Positions 44,274-54,445 are shown, counted from the first letter of the stretch. The stretch is DNA of 64,000 bases from Rubrivivax sp. (GCA_004210455.1 SEFA01000014.1:62001-126000); one strand, 5' to 3'. The notes: generated from the sequence alone by a model not told the origin. A program made the numbers and translations.

Positions 44274-44340
44274 GGTGATTGCCGGCGTACGCCGCACGAT
44301 GGCGGCGATTCGCTGCAGATGGTTGCCGTTGCTTCGCGCT

Positions 44341-46548
44341 TCAGCGATTACCCGCCGCGTCGGCGGCTTTGCGCTTCTGCCGCCACGCGTGCAGCAGCGG
44401 CTCGGTGTAGCCGCTGGGTTGTTCACGTCCTTTGAACACCAGATCGACGGCGGCTTGATACGCCATGCTGTTCAGGTGGCCGGACATCGGTTCGTACAAG
44501 GGGTCGCCGGCATTCTGGCCGTCGACAACCGCCGCCATCCGTTCGAATGTCGCCCGAACCTGTTGTTCACTGACGACGCCGTGTTGCAGCCAGTTCGCGA
44601 CATGCTGGCTTGAGATGCGCAATGTCGCACGGTCTTCCATCAATCCGATCTGGTTGATGTCCGGCACCTTCGAGCAACCGACGCCCTGATCGATCCAGCG
44701 GACCACGTAACCGAGGATGCCCTGGATGTTGTTGTCCAGTTCCTGCTGCTTCTCGATGTCGGTCCAGGACGGATCGGCCGCGACCGGAATGGTGAGCAGG
44801 CGCTGCAGCAGGTCCGCGCGGTCGACGCCGGGGGCGTCGGCCTCGATCTGCTGCTGGACCTGCGCCACGCTGACCTGGTGGTAATGCAGCGCATGCAGCG
44901 TGGCGGCGGTCGGGCTGGGCACCCAGGCGGTGTTGGCGCCCGCCTTGGGGTGGGCGATCTTCTGTTCCAGCATCGCGGCCATCAGGTCGGGCATCGCCCA
45001 CATGCCCTTGCCGATCTGGGCGCGGCCGCGCAGGCCGGCGCTCAGGCCGACCAGCACGTTGTTGCGCTCGTAGGCCTGGATCCAGGCGCTGGCCTTCATG
45101 TCGCCCTTGCGCAGCATCGGGCCCGCGAGCATCGCGGTGTGCATCTCGTCGCCGGTGCGGTCCAGGAAGCCGGTGTTGATGAAGGCGACGCGGCTGGGCG
45201 CCGCGGCGATGCAGGCTGCGAGGTTCACGCTGGTGCGGCGCTCCTCGTCCATGATGCCCAGCTTGACCGTCGAAGCCGGCAGGCCGAGCAACTGTTCGAC
45301 GCGGCCGAAAAGCTCGTCGGCGAAGCCGACCTCGGCCGGGCCGTGCATCTTCGGCTTGACGATGTAGATCGATCCCCGGCGCGAGTTGCGCAGTCCCGAG
45401 CCCGAGAGCTGCTTCAGGTCGTGGATCGCGATCAGCGTCGTGACGACGGCGTCCATGATGCCTTCGGGGATCTCGCGATCGCCCTCGAGCAGGATGGCCG
45501 GGTTGGTCATCAGGTGCCCGACGTTGCGGACGAACAGCAGCGAGCGGCCCGGCAGCACGACGTCGTCGCCGCCGCCGGCCGCCTTGTAGACGCGATCCGG
45601 ATTCAGGCGGCGGACGAAGGTCCGGCCGCCCTTGCTGACCTCCTCGGTCAGCGAGCCGCGCAGGATGCCCAGCCAGTTGCGATAAGCCAGCAGCTTGTCC
45701 TCGGCGTCCACGGCGGCGATCGAGTCCTCCAGGTCGAGGATGGTCGACAGGGCCGATTCCATCAGCACGTCGGAGACCCCGGCGGCGTCGGTCTGGCCGA
45801 TCGTCGAGGCGCGGTCGACCTGGATCTCGAGGTGGATGCCGTGGTGGCGCAGCAGGATGGCCGAGGGCGCGGCGGCCTCGCCCAGGTAGCCGAGGAACTG
45901 GGCCGGATCGGTCAGCGCGACGGTGCGGCCGTCCTTCAGCGCGACGGCCAGTGCGGTGCCGTTCACCGTGTAGCCGGCGGCGTCGGCATGGGAGGCGCCT
46001 GCCAGCGGCGCGGCCTGGTCCAGCAGCTGTCGCGCGAAGGCGATGACCTTCGCGCCGCGGATCGGGTTGTAGCCACCGGCGCGCTCGGCGCCGTCGGTCT
46101 CGGGAATGACGTCGGTGCCGTAGAGCGCGTCATAGAGCGAACCCCAGCGCGCGTTCGCCGCATTCAGCGCATAACGGGCGTTCAGGATGGGCACGACCAA
46201 CTGCGGACCGGCCTGGATCGCGAGCTCGGCGTCCACGTTGGCGGTCGTCGCCTTCGGGTCGGCGGGCAACGGCACCAGATAGCCGATCTGCTTCAGGAAG
46301 GCCTGGTAGGCCGCCATGTCGGCGATCGGGCCGGGATGGGCGCGATGCCAGCCGTCGATCTCTGTCTGCAGGCGGTCGCGCTCGGCCAGCAGCGCGGCGT
46401 TCTTGGCCGCCAGATCGTGTGCGAGGGTGTCCAGCCCCTGCCAGAACGCGGCCGGTTCGACGCCGGTGCCGGGCAGCGCTTCAGTCTCGATGAAACGGGC
46501 CAGGGCGGCATCGACCTGGAGGCGGTGGTGTTGGCTGCGTGCGGTCAT
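44341..46548 (-). CDS. glcB: Malate synthase G
   Basis: 735-residue malate synthase, isoform G, which condenses glyoxylate and acetyl-CoA to malate in the glyoxylate/glycolate pathway. The length is right for the G isoform (about 720-730). Conserved blocks include [82 protein letters not shown] and [20 protein letters not shown], the last carrying acid residues of the active site. GGAG lies about 10 bases before the ATG at 46548. A LysR gene is divergent, with 165 bases between, and is the probable regulator. The transcript ends at 44249-44273. Confidence 0.96.
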   Translation of the reverse strand: MTARSQHHRLQVDAALARFIETEALPGTGVEPAAFWQGLDTLAHDLAAKNAALLAERDRLQTEIDGWHRAHPGPIADMAAYQAFLKQIGYLVPLPADPKATTANVDAELAIQAGPQLVVPILNARYALNAANARWGSLYDALYGTDVIPETDGAERAGGYNPIRGAKVIAFARQLLDQAAPLAGASHADAAGYTVNGTALAVALKDGRTVALTDPAQFLGYLGEAAAPSAILLRHHGIHLEIQVDRASTIGQTDAAGVSDVLMESALSTILDLEDSIAAVDAEDKLLAYRNWLGILRGSLTEEVSKGGRTFVRRLNPDRVYKAAGGGDDVVLPGRSLLFVRNVGHLMTNPAILLEGDREIPEGIMDAVVTTLIAIHDLKQLSGSGLRNSRRGSIYIVKPKMHGPAEVGFADELFGRVEQLLGLPASTVKLGIMDEERRTSVNLAACIAAAPSRVAFINTGFLDRTGDEMHTAMLAGPMLRKGDMKASAWIQAYERNNVLVGLSAGLRGRAQIGKGMWAMPDLMAAMLEQKIAHPKAGANTAWVPSPTAATLHALHYHQVSVAQVQQQIEADAPGVDRADLLQRLLTIPVAADPSWTDIEKQQELDNNIQGILGYVVRWIDQGVGCSKVPDINQIGLMEDRATLRISSQHVANWLQHGVVSEQQVRATFERMAAVVDGQNAGDPLYEPMSGHLNSMAYQAAVDLVFKGREQPSGYTEPLLHAWRQKRKAADAAGNR

Positions 46549-46712
46549 GGCGGCTCCGAAAGACGGTTCAACGGTGCGTCGACTGTAGGGCGTGAGCCGG
46601 TGGCGATTCATGTCGCCCCTGGTCGGAGATCCCTGACTTTTTTGCACAAATAACAACGAACAGGGTCGTCATTCATTGCCTCGGACAGCGCAACGGTCCA
46701 ACAATGGTCGCC

Positions 46713-47639
46713 ATGGACCGCCTCAAACAGATCGAGTCCTTCGCGCTGGTCGCGACCAAGGGCAGCCTGACGGCCGCGGCGCAAGCCGAGGGCGTGGCCC
46801 CGGCGGTGATGGGCCGCCGCCTCGACGCGCTGGAAGCCCGGCTCGGCGTGAAGCTGCTGCTGCGCACGACACGCAGGCTCACGCTCACGCACGAGGGCAT
46901 CGCCTTCCTCGAAGACTGCCAGCGCCTGCTCGCGGAATTCGCCAGCGCCGAGGCCAGTGTCAGCGCCGGCGGCGTGAAGGCCAGCGGCCATCTGCGGATC
47001 ACCGCGCCGGCGGGCTTTGGCCGACGCCACGTCGCGCCGCTGGTGCCGGACTTCCTCGCGCGACATCCGGAAGTCAGCGTGTCGCTGAACCTCAGCGATC
47101 GGGTCGTGGACATCGTCAACGAGGGCTTCGACTGCGCGGTGCGGGTCGGCGACCTCAGCGACTCCAGCCTGATCAGCATGCGGCTGGCCGACAACCGGCG
47201 GCTGTGCGTGGCCGCGCCGTCCTATCTGAAGCGCGCCGGCACGCCGAAGCATCCCGCCGAGCTGATGCGGCATGAATGCCTGACGCTGAGCTCCGACGCG
47301 AGCCAGACGCGCGGCTGGGCCTTCCGCATCGACGGCCAGGTGCAGCATCTGCGGCCCAGCGGGCGGCTCGACTGCAGCGACGGCCAGGTGCTCCACGACT
47401 GGTGCCGGCAGGGTCTCGGCCTGGCCTGGCGCAGCACCTGGGAAGTGGCCGCGGCCTTGCAGGCGGGTGAGCTGGTCAGCGTGCTGGACGACTTCGCCGC
47501 GCCGCCCAACGGCATCTTCGCCGTGCTGCCCCAGCGCAAGCACCTGCCGCTGCGGGTCCGGCTCTGGATAGACTTCCTGAAAGAACACCACGGCAGCCCC
47601 GACTACTGGGCCCGTGCCTCCACCTGGGAGACCCCATGA
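46713..47639 (+). CDS. LysR-family regulator divergent from glcB
   Basis: 308-residue LysR regulator: winged helix MDRLKQIESFALVATKGSLT with recognition helix around GVAPAVMGRRLDALEARLG, and effector domain LSDRVVDIVNEGFDCAVRVGDLSDSSLISMRLADN. The ATG at 46713 gives the usual N-terminus; an in-frame ATG at 46704 adds three residues, and neither has a clear ribosome binding site. The position opposite glcB suggests control of glycolate/glyoxylate use. Its stop overlaps the start of the DUF2214 gene (ATGA), so those two are coupled. Confidence 0.9.
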   Translation: MDRLKQIESFALVATKGSLTAAAQAEGVAPAVMGRRLDALEARLGVKLLLRTTRRLTLTHEGIAFLEDCQRLLAEFASAEASVSAGGVKASGHLRITAPAGFGRRHVAPLVPDFLARHPEVSVSLNLSDRVVDIVNEGFDCAVRVGDLSDSSLISMRLADNRRLCVAAPSYLKRAGTPKHPAELMRHECLTLSSDASQTRGWAFRIDGQVQHLRPSGRLDCSDGQVLHDWCRQGLGLAWRSTWEVAAALQAGELVSVLDDFAAPPNGIFAVLPQRKHLPLRVRLWIDFLKEHHGSPDYWARASTWETP

Positions 47640-48091
47640 CCCTCGAAGCCTTCCTCGCCGGCCTGCACATCGTGGCCATCCTCGGCCTGGTCGTTTTCCT
47701 GTCCAGCCAGGCGGCGTTGTGCCGCAGCGAATGGATGAATCCGGCCGTTGTGCGCCGCCTGTCGCGGCTGGACATGATCTACGGCATCAGCGCCGTGGCG
47801 GTGCTGCTCACCGGTCTGGCCCGCACCTGGTGGGGCATGAAAGGCCTGGGCTGGTACTGGCACCAGCCGCTGCTGCATTTCAAGTTCGGCATGTTCGTCG
47901 TGATCGGGCTGATCTCGATCAAGCCGACCCTGACCTTCCGCCGGTGGACGAAGACGCTGGACGGCGGCGGCGGCCTGCCCAGCGAGACCGAGATCCGCGC
48001 CACGCGTCGCCTCATCATGATGCAGGCGCACCTGCTGATCCTGATCCCGATCGCGGCAGTGATGCTCGCGCGGGGCGTGATGACGAAGTGA
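47636..48091 (+). CDS. DUF2214 membrane protein
   Basis: 151-residue inner-membrane protein with four hydrophobic segments (about 5-25, 45-62, 80-97 and 125-148) and family features LHIVAILGLVVFLSSQAALCRSEW, LDMIYGISAVAVLLTGLARTWWG and FHFKFGMFV-like LLHFKFGMFVVIGLISIKPT. The function of DUF2214 proteins is unknown. It is translationally coupled to the LysR gene upstream and ends within the hairpin at 48090-48119. Confidence 0.82.
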   Translation: MTLEAFLAGLHIVAILGLVVFLSSQAALCRSEWMNPAVVRRLSRLDMIYGISAVAVLLTGLARTWWGMKGLGWYWHQPLLHFKFGMFVVIGLISIKPTLTFRRWTKTLDGGGGLPSETEIRATRRLIMMQAHLLILIPIAAVMLARGVMTK

Positions 48092-48119
48092 ACAAGGCCC
48101 TCGCGAGAGGGCCTTGTTC
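48090..48119. terminator. Hairpin between convergent genes, probably a two-way terminator
   Basis: GAACAAGGCCCTC (48090-48102) pairs perfectly with GAGGGCCTTGTTC (48107-48119) around GCGA. There is no long T-run on either side. It separates the DUF2214 gene from psiF; the first base pair overlaps the stop codon of the former. Confidence 0.65.
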
Positions 48120-48146
48120 ATGGTGTCTGGCGCGAGTTGAGCGACC

Positions 48147-48476
48147 TCACTTGGCGGACAAGCATTCCTTCATGAAGGCCTTGCGCGCGTCGCCGGTCTT
48201 GCCCTTGGCGTCGGCGTTGCACGTGGTCATCTTGGTCTGCTGAGCGGTCTTCGCCGGGCCCGAGGCGGTCTCGCCCTTGAGGCAGCTGCTCATGAAGGCC
48301 TTGCGCTCGTCGCCGGACTTGTCCTTGGCGTCGGCGTTGCAGCTCTTCATCAGCTGCTGCTGCTTCAGCTGCTTCTCGGACGGCGCCTTCTTGGCATCGT
48401 CGGCGGCGTGCGCGCCCAGCGCGGCGACGGCCAGCAGGACACCGGCGAACAGCGAGACGGGGGTCAGGTGTTTCAT
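48147..48476 (-). CDS. psiF: PsiF-repeat secreted protein
   Basis: 109-residue exported protein with two PsiF repeats (SCNADAKDKSGDERKAFMSSCL and TCNADAKGKTGDARKAFMKECL, each with a Cys pair). The signal peptide MKHLTPVSLFAGVLLAVAAL is cut after AHA. In E. coli PsiF is phosphate-starvation inducible, but its function is unknown and such control cannot be assumed here. The ATG at 48476 has AGGAG 6 bases upstream; a GTG just before it is also in frame. The upstream region contains the 14-bp palindrome at 48560-48573. Confidence 0.9.
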   Translation of the reverse strand: MKHLTPVSLFAGVLLAVAALGAHAADDAKKAPSEKQLKQQQLMKSCNADAKDKSGDERKAFMSSCLKGETASGPAKTAQQTKMTTCNADAKGKTGDARKAFMKECLSAK

Positions 48477-48559
48477 CACTCTCTCCTACGGGGATACAGG
48501 GGGTTGGGGAAGGACCTGTCGGGCAGTTGAGCACAGCAACGAACGGCTCTCAAGAGCGG

Positions 48560-48573
48560 TTGACGGCCGTCAA
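48560..48573. promoter_or_regulatory. 14-bp palindrome upstream of psiF
   Basis: TTGACGGCCGTCAA is a perfect palindrome. Next to it, GCTCT/AGAGC (48546-48557) forms a second inverted repeat, and TCAAGAG occurs twice, 21 bases apart. No Pho box is seen. Confidence 0.4.
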
Positions 48574-48642
48574 GAGAATGGGTGACCCGCCTCAGTCGAC
48601 ACCGATTCGACATCGTTCTGCAAACGCGAGTCGGGTCCTGAC

Positions 48643-50025
48643 TCACATGATCCGGCGTGGAGACGCCAGCGCCTCATGGGCGAGATGGAGCCGCCTCACC
48701 AGGACCTGTATGAAAGCCCGGTCGAAACGGTGCTGGCACTCCGGGCTGAGCTGCCCCAGCGAGTCCGGCGTAAAGGACACGGTTGTGCAAAGTTGGGTCA
48801 CCCTGATGTCGGTGCTGTGGCGGCGCAGATCGGGATTCGGCGCCAGATACGCCATCTCGCCGACCGAGGTGCCGGTGCCCAGCGTCGCGACCAGCGCGCC
48901 GTCGCGCCAGACCTCGACCTCGCCCTGCGTAACGATGTGGAAGGTGTTGCCCTCCTGGCCCTTCTTGAACAGCAGGTAGTCGAGCGGATACCGGCGCCAG
49001 CGCGCGCGCCGCACGACTTCCCAGAGTTCGACGTCGCCGAAGCCCGCGAAGAACTCCAGCCCGCGCAGCAGGTTGAAACGCTCCGAGTCCTTCACCTCGT
49101 TGAGCCGCGCCAGCGGCACCAGCTGCTTCGCGACGAGTTCCGACAGCGCCTGGCCGAAGGACTCCCAGTCCGGATAGCGCTCGGACGGGTGCTTGTAGAG
49201 CGCGCGCTGGATGACCGCGTCCAGTTCCGGCGTCACGCCGCCGCGCTGACCCAGCAGCGGCTGCGGCGCCTGATGGTAGATCTGGTGCATCAGCGCCATC
49301 TGGTTGGGCGCGTCGAAGGGCGGCCGGCCGCAGACCATGTGGTACAGCACGGCGCCCAGCGCATAGATGTCGGCCTGGGCGCCGACATCGCCGCCCTCGA
49401 TCTGCTCGGGCGGCATGTAGGCCAGCGAGCCGACGCGATGCACCTGCGTCATGTCGGCGTTGAGGTTGAGCGCGCTGCCGAAGTCGCTGACCTTCACGTC
49501 GGTGACCTGGCCCTGGCTGTCCAGCACGGCCAGCAGGTTGGCCGGCTTGATGTCGCGGTGCACGACGCCCTGGCGGAACACGTAGGACAGCGCCATCGCG
49601 CACTTGAACCCGAGCTCGACGATCTGGTCCAGCGGCAGCAGCCGGTCGTTGCGGCAGAAGTGCTTCAGCGTGACGCCGTGGACGAACTCCATCACCAGGT
49701 AGGGGAGGTCGCCGTCCTGCACCGCGTCGAGGATCTGCACCACATTCGGATGCTGCAGCCGGCCGGCCAGCGCGGCCTCGGCGGCGAAGAAGCGGATGCT
49801 GAGCGTGTCTTCCTCGCTGCGGCCGCCGGCGGACCAGGCGCGCATGCGCTTGATGGCGACCTCCTGGCCCTTGAAGTCGTCCATGGCGAGGAAGACGTCG
49901 CTGGTCGCGCCCTCGCCCAGTCGTCTCAGCACGCGGTACTTGCCGATCTGCTCGGGCAGGTCGGCCAGTCCGCCGAGCGTCGAATCGGAAAAGGTGGAGG
50001 GACGGAGATCGTCGGAGGCGCTCAT
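48643..50025 (-). CDS. Ser/Thr protein kinase with cyclic-nucleotide-binding domain
   Basis: 460-residue Hanks-type kinase. The N-terminal kinase domain (about 30-300) has GEGATSDVF (38-45), the VAIK lysine (K59), HRDIKPAN (157-164) and DFG (181-183), so it should be active. Residues about 320-450 form a cyclic-nucleotide-binding-like domain ([48 protein letters not shown]), suggesting that a cyclic nucleotide or similar ligand controls the kinase. There is no transmembrane segment, so it is cytoplasmic. It is divergent from argS and seems to be a single-gene unit. No phosphatase or forkhead-associated partner is adjacent. Confidence 0.92.
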   Translation of the reverse strand: MSASDDLRPSTFSDSTLGGLADLPEQIGKYRVLRRLGEGATSDVFLAMDDFKGQEVAIKRMRAWSAGGRSEEDTLSIRFFAAEAALAGRLQHPNVVQILDAVQDGDLPYLVMEFVHGVTLKHFCRNDRLLPLDQIVELGFKCAMALSYVFRQGVVHRDIKPANLLAVLDSQGQVTDVKVSDFGSALNLNADMTQVHRVGSLAYMPPEQIEGGDVGAQADIYALGAVLYHMVCGRPPFDAPNQMALMHQIYHQAPQPLLGQRGGVTPELDAVIQRALYKHPSERYPDWESFGQALSELVAKQLVPLARLNEVKDSERFNLLRGLEFFAGFGDVELWEVVRRARWRRYPLDYLLFKKGQEGNTFHIVTQGEVEVWRDGALVATLGTGTSVGEMAYLAPNPDLRRHSTDIRVTQLCTTVSFTPDSLGQLSPECQHRFDRAFIQVLVRRLHLAHEALASPRRIM

Positions 50026-50110
50026 CGGAGGATCATCCTGCCCCAGGGAGAGGGTGCGGGCAAGGGGGAACGCGGTCTCTTACAGGGCAGGTCCCCTAAA
50101 ATGCGGCCCC

Positions 50111-51841
50111 ATGATCCAAGCCAAGCAGGAATTGCTCGCCGCCCTCGGCACCGTGCTCCAGGGCCTGAGCCAGGAGGCCGTCGACACTGGCCTCATCAAG
50201 GCCGCGCCCGCGGCCGCCTTCGAGAACCCCAAGCAGGCCTCGCATGGCGACTTCGCGTGCACGGCGGCGATGCAGCTGTCCAAGGCGCTGAAGAAGAACC
50301 CGCGCGAACTGGCGCAGACGCTGATCGCCCAGCTGCAGGCGCAGCCCGCGTTCGAGCGCTGGGTCGAGGCGCTGGAGATCGCCGGCCCCGGATTCATCAA
50401 CATCCGCCTGAAGCCGGCGGCCCGCCAGGCCGTGGTCGGCGAAGTGTTCGCCGCGGCGACGCGCTTCGGCCACCAGCCGGCGCGCGACACGTCCGCGCTG
50501 GTCGAGTTCGTCTCCGCCAACCCGACCGGTCCGCTGCACGTCGGCCATGCGCGCCAGGCGGCGCTGGGCGATTCGCTCTGCCACCTGTTCGAGACGCAGG
50601 GCTGGAAGGTCAGCCGCGAGTTCTATTACAACGACGCCGGCGTGCAGATCGGGACGCTGGCGCAGTCCACGCAATGCCGGCTCAAGGGCCTGAAGCCGGG
50701 CGACGCGGGCTGGCCGGAATCGGCCTACAACGGCGACTACATCCAGGACATCGCCGACGCCTTCCTGCGCAAGGAGACGGTGACGGCGGACGACCGCGCC
50801 TTCACCGCGTCGGGCGACATCGAGGACCTGGACGGCATCCGCCAGTTCGCCGTGGCCTACCTGCGCCACGAGCAGGACCTGGACCTGCAGGCGTTCGGGC
50901 TGAGCTTCGACAACTACTTCCTCGAGTCCTCGCTGTACAGCGGCGGCCAGGTGGAAGATGCCGTGTCGCGCATCATCGCCAACGGCAAGACCTACGAGGA
51001 AGGCGGCGCGCTGTGGCTGCGCTCGACCGAATACGGCGACGACAAGGACCGCGTGATGCGCAAGTCCGACGGCACCTTCACCTACTTCGTCCCGGACGTC
51101 GCGTACCACGTCAACAAGTTCAAGCGCGGCTTCTCGAAGTGCATCAACGTCCAGGGCAGCGACCACCACGGCACGATCGCCCGGGTGCGCGGCGGCCTGC
51201 AGGCCACCGGCGTCGGCATCCCGCCCGGCTTCCCCGACTACGTGCTGCACAAGATGGTCACCGTCATGAAGGGCGGCGAGGAGGTCAAGATCTCCAAGCG
51301 CGCCGGCAGCTACGTCACGCTGCGCGACCTGATCGACTGGACCAGTCGCGACGCGGTGCGCTTCTTCCTGATCAGTCGCAAGGCCGACACGGAATTCGTC
51401 TTCGACGTCGACCTCGCGCTCAAGGCCGCCGACGAGAACCCCGTGTTCTACGTGCAGTACGCGCATGCACGCATCTGCTCCGTGCTGCGCAAGGGCGTCG
51501 AGCAGGGCCACGACGAGGCCGCGGTGGCCGGCGCCGACCTGTCGCTGCTGATCGCGCCGACCGAGGCGGCGCTGATGCTCAAGCTGGCGGACTACCCGCG
51601 CATGCTCACCTCGGCGGCACAAGACCTGGCCCCGCACGACGTCGCGTTCTACCTGCGCGACCTCGCCGGCGCGCTGCACAGCTACTATGGCGCCGAACGC
51701 GTGCTGGGCGACGACCCGGCCTTGACGCGCGCGCGCCTGGCGTTGCTGGCCGCGACACGGCAGGTGATGCGCAACGCGCTGGCGGTGCTGGGGGTGTCGG
51801 CCCCGGACGCGATGGAACGTGACTCGCAGGAGCAGCAATGA
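50111..51841 (+). CDS. argS: Arginine--tRNA ligase
   Basis: 576-residue class I aminoacyl-tRNA synthetase charging tRNA-Arg. The HIGH-type motif is [19 protein letters not shown] at about 137-155; the KMSKS position is filled by ISKRAGSYV (about 394), the usual variation in ArgRS. An N-terminal Add-1 domain (1-100) and the C-terminal helical anticodon-binding domain ([23 protein letters not shown]-like [15 protein letters not shown]) are present. The ATG at 50111 fits the family N-terminus. The stop overlaps the start of the SPOR gene by four bases. Confidence 0.96.
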   Translation: MIQAKQELLAALGTVLQGLSQEAVDTGLIKAAPAAAFENPKQASHGDFACTAAMQLSKALKKNPRELAQTLIAQLQAQPAFERWVEALEIAGPGFINIRLKPAARQAVVGEVFAAATRFGHQPARDTSALVEFVSANPTGPLHVGHARQAALGDSLCHLFETQGWKVSREFYYNDAGVQIGTLAQSTQCRLKGLKPGDAGWPESAYNGDYIQDIADAFLRKETVTADDRAFTASGDIEDLDGIRQFAVAYLRHEQDLDLQAFGLSFDNYFLESSLYSGGQVEDAVSRIIANGKTYEEGGALWLRSTEYGDDKDRVMRKSDGTFTYFVPDVAYHVNKFKRGFSKCINVQGSDHHGTIARVRGGLQATGVGIPPGFPDYVLHKMVTVMKGGEEVKISKRAGSYVTLRDLIDWTSRDAVRFFLISRKADTEFVFDVDLALKAADENPVFYVQYAHARICSVLRKGVEQGHDEAAVAGADLSLLIAPTEAALMLKLADYPRMLTSAAQDLAPHDVAFYLRDLAGALHSYYGAERVLGDDPALTRARLALLAATRQVMRNALAVLGVSAPDAMERDSQEQQ

Positions 51842-52512
51842 GTAAACAGAAGCAGCGCGGCGGATTCGCCATGGGCCTGATCGTGGGCCTGCTGCTGGGG
51901 CTGGGGATCGCGCTGGGCGTGGCCCTGTACGTGACGAAGGCCCCGGTGCCCTTCGTCAACAAGCTGCCGCAGCGCACCGCGGAGCAGGACGCGCAGGAAG
52001 CCGAACGCAACCGGAACTGGGACCCGAACGCGCCGCTGGCCGGCCGCGCCGGGGCGAAGGCCGCGTCGGGCGTCGTGACGCCCGCCGTCGCGCCGCCCGC
52101 CACGCAGCCGTCGCCGCAGATCACCATCGGCGGGACGCCGGCACCGGCGGTCGAAGGCCGTCCGGCGGAGCGCGCCCCCGCAGTGCAGCCGCAGGCCCAG
52201 AGCCAGATCCCGTCCGTCAAGCCGGAGCAGCGTCCCACCGAGCCGCGCGCCGATGGCGTGCGTCCTGACGGTTCGCGCGGCAGCTTCTTCGTCCAGGCCG
52301 GCGCCTATGCGCGCATGGAGGACGCCGAGCAACAGCGCGCCAAGCTGGCGATCCAGGGCTTCTCGGCCAAGGTGATGGAGCGCGAGCAGTCCGGTCGAAC
52401 GGTCTTCCGGGTCCGTCTGGGTCCGTTCGACACGCGAGACGAGGCCGAGGCACAACAGAAGAAGCTCGAGGGCGCCGGTGTCGAGGCCAACCTCGTGGCG
52501 ATCCAGCGATGA
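51838..52512 (+). CDS. SPOR-domain membrane protein (FtsN-like)
   Basis: 224-residue protein with an N-terminal membrane anchor ([26 protein letters not shown]), a proline/alanine-rich linker (about 45-145) and a C-terminal SPOR domain (about 148-222, [19 protein letters not shown], then [21 protein letters not shown]). SPOR domains bind denuded peptidoglycan glycans at the division septum, so an FtsN- or DedD-like role in division is likely. Its ATG overlaps the argS stop (ATGA), an arrangement common in related bacteria. dsbA follows after 128 bases. Confidence 0.92.
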   Translation: MSKQKQRGGFAMGLIVGLLLGLGIALGVALYVTKAPVPFVNKLPQRTAEQDAQEAERNRNWDPNAPLAGRAGAKAASGVVTPAVAPPATQPSPQITIGGTPAPAVEGRPAERAPAVQPQAQSQIPSVKPEQRPTEPRADGVRPDGSRGSFFVQAGAYARMEDAEQQRAKLAIQGFSAKVMEREQSGRTVFRVRLGPFDTRDEAEAQQKKLEGAGVEANLVAIQR

Positions 52513-52596
52513 ACGTCCGGCCGACGCCGTATCCCCCTGATACAGCCGTCATGCGACGTTAATGCCGCTCTAAGTTTGACTTTCTAGGATGGCCGG

Positions 52597-52620
52597 CCGC
52601 TGCGGCGCCGGTCGCAGCGG
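52597..52620 (+). promoter_or_regulatory. Stem-loop in the dsbA leader
   Basis: CCGCTGCG pairs perfectly with CGCAGCGG around an 8-base loop, ending 20 bases before the dsbA start and just before its ribosome binding site. It may affect translation or mRNA stability. Confidence 0.35.
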
Positions 52621-52640
52621 AACCCAACAAGGAATCGAAG

Positions 52641-53321
52641 ATGAAGCGTCGCGAATTCAACGCCCTCACGGCCCTGTCGACCGCCGCGGGCGGTGGTGCG
52701 CTCCTGGCCGGCGCGCCGGTGCACGCGCAGGGCGGCCCGGTCGAAGGACGCCAGTACCAGCGTCTGGCTACGCCGGTGCCGGGCTCGGCGCCGGGGAAGA
52801 TCGAGGTGATCGAGTTCTTCTGGTACGGCTGCCCGCACTGCTACGTCTTCGAGCCGACGATCGAGGCCTGGGCCAAGCAGCTGCCCGCCGACGTGGTCTA
52901 TCGCAAGATCCATGTCGCCTTCCGCGCCAACGTGAAGATCCACCAGCAGCTGTTCTTCACGCTGGAAGCGATGGGCAAGGAAGCGCAGGTGCGTCCGGCG
53001 ATCTTCAACGCCATCCACCGCGGCGGCCAGGGTCTGACCAACGTCGACGAGATGGCCAAGTTCCTGGCGCCGCTGGGCGTGGATCCGGCCAAGTTCAAGG
53101 AGACCTACAACTCCTTCACCGTGCAGACCAAGAGCCAGCAGGCCGAGAAGCTGCAGAACCAGTACAACATCGACGGCGTCCCGACCGTCGCCATCGGCGG
53201 CCGTTACCTGACGTCGCCGGCGATGGCCGGCTTCGGGCTTCGCGTTAGCGAGGAAGAGCTCGGCCAGCGTTGCATCGCCGTCGCCAACTTCCTGCTGCCG
53301 CTGGCGCGCAAGGGCGCCTGA
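52641..53321 (+). CDS. dsbA: Thiol:disulfide interchange protein DsbA
   Basis: 226-residue periplasmic oxidase that introduces disulfides into exported proteins. The active site CPHC lies in FFWYGCPHCYVFEP at about 60-73, and the cis-proline loop is GVPTVAIGG at about 180. The signal peptide MKRREFNALTALSTAAGGG carries a twin arginine (KRREF), as if for Tat export, unlike the Sec/SRP signal of E. coli DsbA. AAGGAATC precedes the ATG. It is transcribed after the SPOR gene and ends in a terminator at 53406-53430. Confidence 0.95.
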   Translation: MKRREFNALTALSTAAGGGALLAGAPVHAQGGPVEGRQYQRLATPVPGSAPGKIEVIEFFWYGCPHCYVFEPTIEAWAKQLPADVVYRKIHVAFRANVKIHQQLFFTLEAMGKEAQVRPAIFNAIHRGGQGLTNVDEMAKFLAPLGVDPAKFKETYNSFTVQTKSQQAEKLQNQYNIDGVPTVAIGGRYLTSPAMAGFGLRVSEEELGQRCIAVANFLLPLARKGA

Positions 53322-53356
53322 TCGACCCGCACTGCACCGACCCCAGCCCTCACCCC

Positions 53357-53381
53357 CCCTCTCCCGCGGTGCGGGAGAGGG
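53357..53381. repeat. REP-like palindrome CCCTCTCCCGC
   Basis: CCCTCTCCCGC and GCGGGAGAGGG (11-base arms, 3-base loop) lie past dsbA. Palindromes of this composition are frequent intergenic repeats in high-GC proteobacteria. A decayed relative is visible near 50040-50070 upstream of argS. Confidence 0.65.
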
Positions 53382-53405
53382 CGTCCGGCCGGAGTCCTCC
53401 GGAAG

Positions 53406-53430
53406 CAAAGCGCCCCTCGGGGCGCTTTCT
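53406..53430 (+). terminator. Rho-independent terminator of dsbA
   Basis: AAAGCGCCCC (53407-53416) pairs with GGGGCGCTTT (53419-53428), followed by CTGCTTTCT. It ends the dsbA transcript. Confidence 0.75.
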
Positions 53431-53472
53431 GCTTTCTGGGGCCCTCCGTTGGGGGAGATCGGGGGGCAGGGC

Positions 53473-53510
53473 TTGCGCGACCGGGTCATCGGGGCTTAAA
53501 GTGATATCAC
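53473..53510 (+). promoter_or_regulatory. Promoter and palindromic operator of the SPFH operon
   Basis: Candidate -35 TTGCGC (53473-53478) and -10 TAAAGT (53497-53502) are 18 bases apart. The perfect palindrome GTGATATCAC (53501-53510) overlaps the -10 and ends 5 bases before the ribosome binding site GGAGG. The Arc-like protein encoded two genes on in the same unit is the likely ligand. Confidence 0.5.
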
Positions 53511-53529
53511 CTTTTGGAGGAGCCAGGTG

Positions 53530-54435
53530 ATGACCAAGACCGCGATCCCGAAAACCGCCATGCCGAGCGAGCGCAGCGGTGGACACATGAACGGGTATGC
53601 CGCGCTGGTGATGGGCCTGGCGCTGGCCGGCGTGGTGGTGTTCCTGTTCATCGCGTCGCAGGGGCAGGTCTTGCTGCGACCCGGCATCTGGGTCGTCATC
53701 GCCTGCGCGTTGATCATGCTGCTCGGCCTGTACATCCAGCAGCCCAACGAAGCGCGCGTGCTGACGCTCTTCGGTCGCTACGTGGGCACCGACCGCACGT
53801 CCGGCATGCGCTGGACGATTCCGCTGTTCATGAGCAAGCGTCGCCTGTCGCTGCGCGCCCGCAACCTGGACGCGCCCACGCTGAAGGTCAACGACAAGCG
53901 AGGCAACCCCGTCGAGATCGGCGCGGCGGTGGTCTGGCGCGTGCAGGACACGGCCCGCGCGGTGTTCGAGGTCGACGACTTCGAGCAGTACGTCAGCATC
54001 CAGGCGGAAGCCGCGATCCGGCACGTCGCCTCGCAGTTCGCCTACGACGAGGGCGACGACATCGACAGCCGGGAGATCACGCTGCGCGCCGGTGCCGACG
54101 AGGTGATGGCCGCGATGATCGCGGAGCTGCAGACGCGCCTGCAGCCTGCGGGCGTCAGCGTCGAGACGGCGATGCTGACCCACCTGGCCTATGCGCCCGA
54201 GATCGCGCAGGTGATGCTGCGCCGCCAGCAGGCCGAAGCCATCATCAGCGCCCGCAAGAAGATCGTGCATGGCGCCGTCAGCATGGTCGAGGAAGCGCTC
54301 AAGGGCCTGAGCGAACGCGAGATCGTGCAGCTCGACGACGAGCGCAAGGCGGCGATGGTGTCCAACCTGCTGGTGGTGCTGTGCTCCGACAAGGACACGC
54401 AGCCGATCATCAACGCGGGCACGCTTTACAACTGA
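53530..54435 (+). CDS. SPFH/Band 7 domain protein
   Basis: 301-residue membrane protein with two hydrophobic segments near the N-terminus (about 20-45 and 48-70) and an SPFH/Band 7 domain (about 75-240; [29 protein letters not shown], then the pattern of prohibitin/stomatin homologues), followed by a helical C-terminus ([26 protein letters not shown]). Such proteins form membrane microdomain scaffolds. A GTG precedes the ATG by three bases; the ATG at 53530 is favoured by spacing to GGAGGAG. The next gene, an Arc-like repressor, starts 10 bases after the stop, a conserved pairing in many proteobacteria. Confidence 0.9.
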   Translation: MTKTAIPKTAMPSERSGGHMNGYAALVMGLALAGVVVFLFIASQGQVLLRPGIWVVIACALIMLLGLYIQQPNEARVLTLFGRYVGTDRTSGMRWTIPLFMSKRRLSLRARNLDAPTLKVNDKRGNPVEIGAAVVWRVQDTARAVFEVDDFEQYVSIQAEAAIRHVASQFAYDEGDDIDSREITLRAGADEVMAAMIAELQTRLQPAGVSVETAMLTHLAYAPEIAQVMLRRQQAEAIISARKKIVHGAVSMVEEALKGLSEREIVQLDDERKAAMVSNLLVVLCSDKDTQPIINAGTLYN

Positions 54436-54445
54436 GCACGGGACA

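Larger units (their letters stand above)
43996..44340. other. 345-base spacer with receptor 3 leader and glcB terminator
   Basis: No gene seen. It contains the leader hairpin at 44033-44049, the presumed promoter of receptor 3 and the terminator of the malate synthase gene at 44249-44273. Confidence 0.6.

Noticed and set aside
48180-48380. Repeated DNA segments resembling direct repeats
   Set aside because: They are the coding DNA of the two PsiF protein repeats, not a CRISPR or mobile repeat.
50040-50070. Second REP-like palindrome before argS
   Set aside because: Too decayed to call as an element; only part of the CCCTCTCCCGC-type arms is recognisable.
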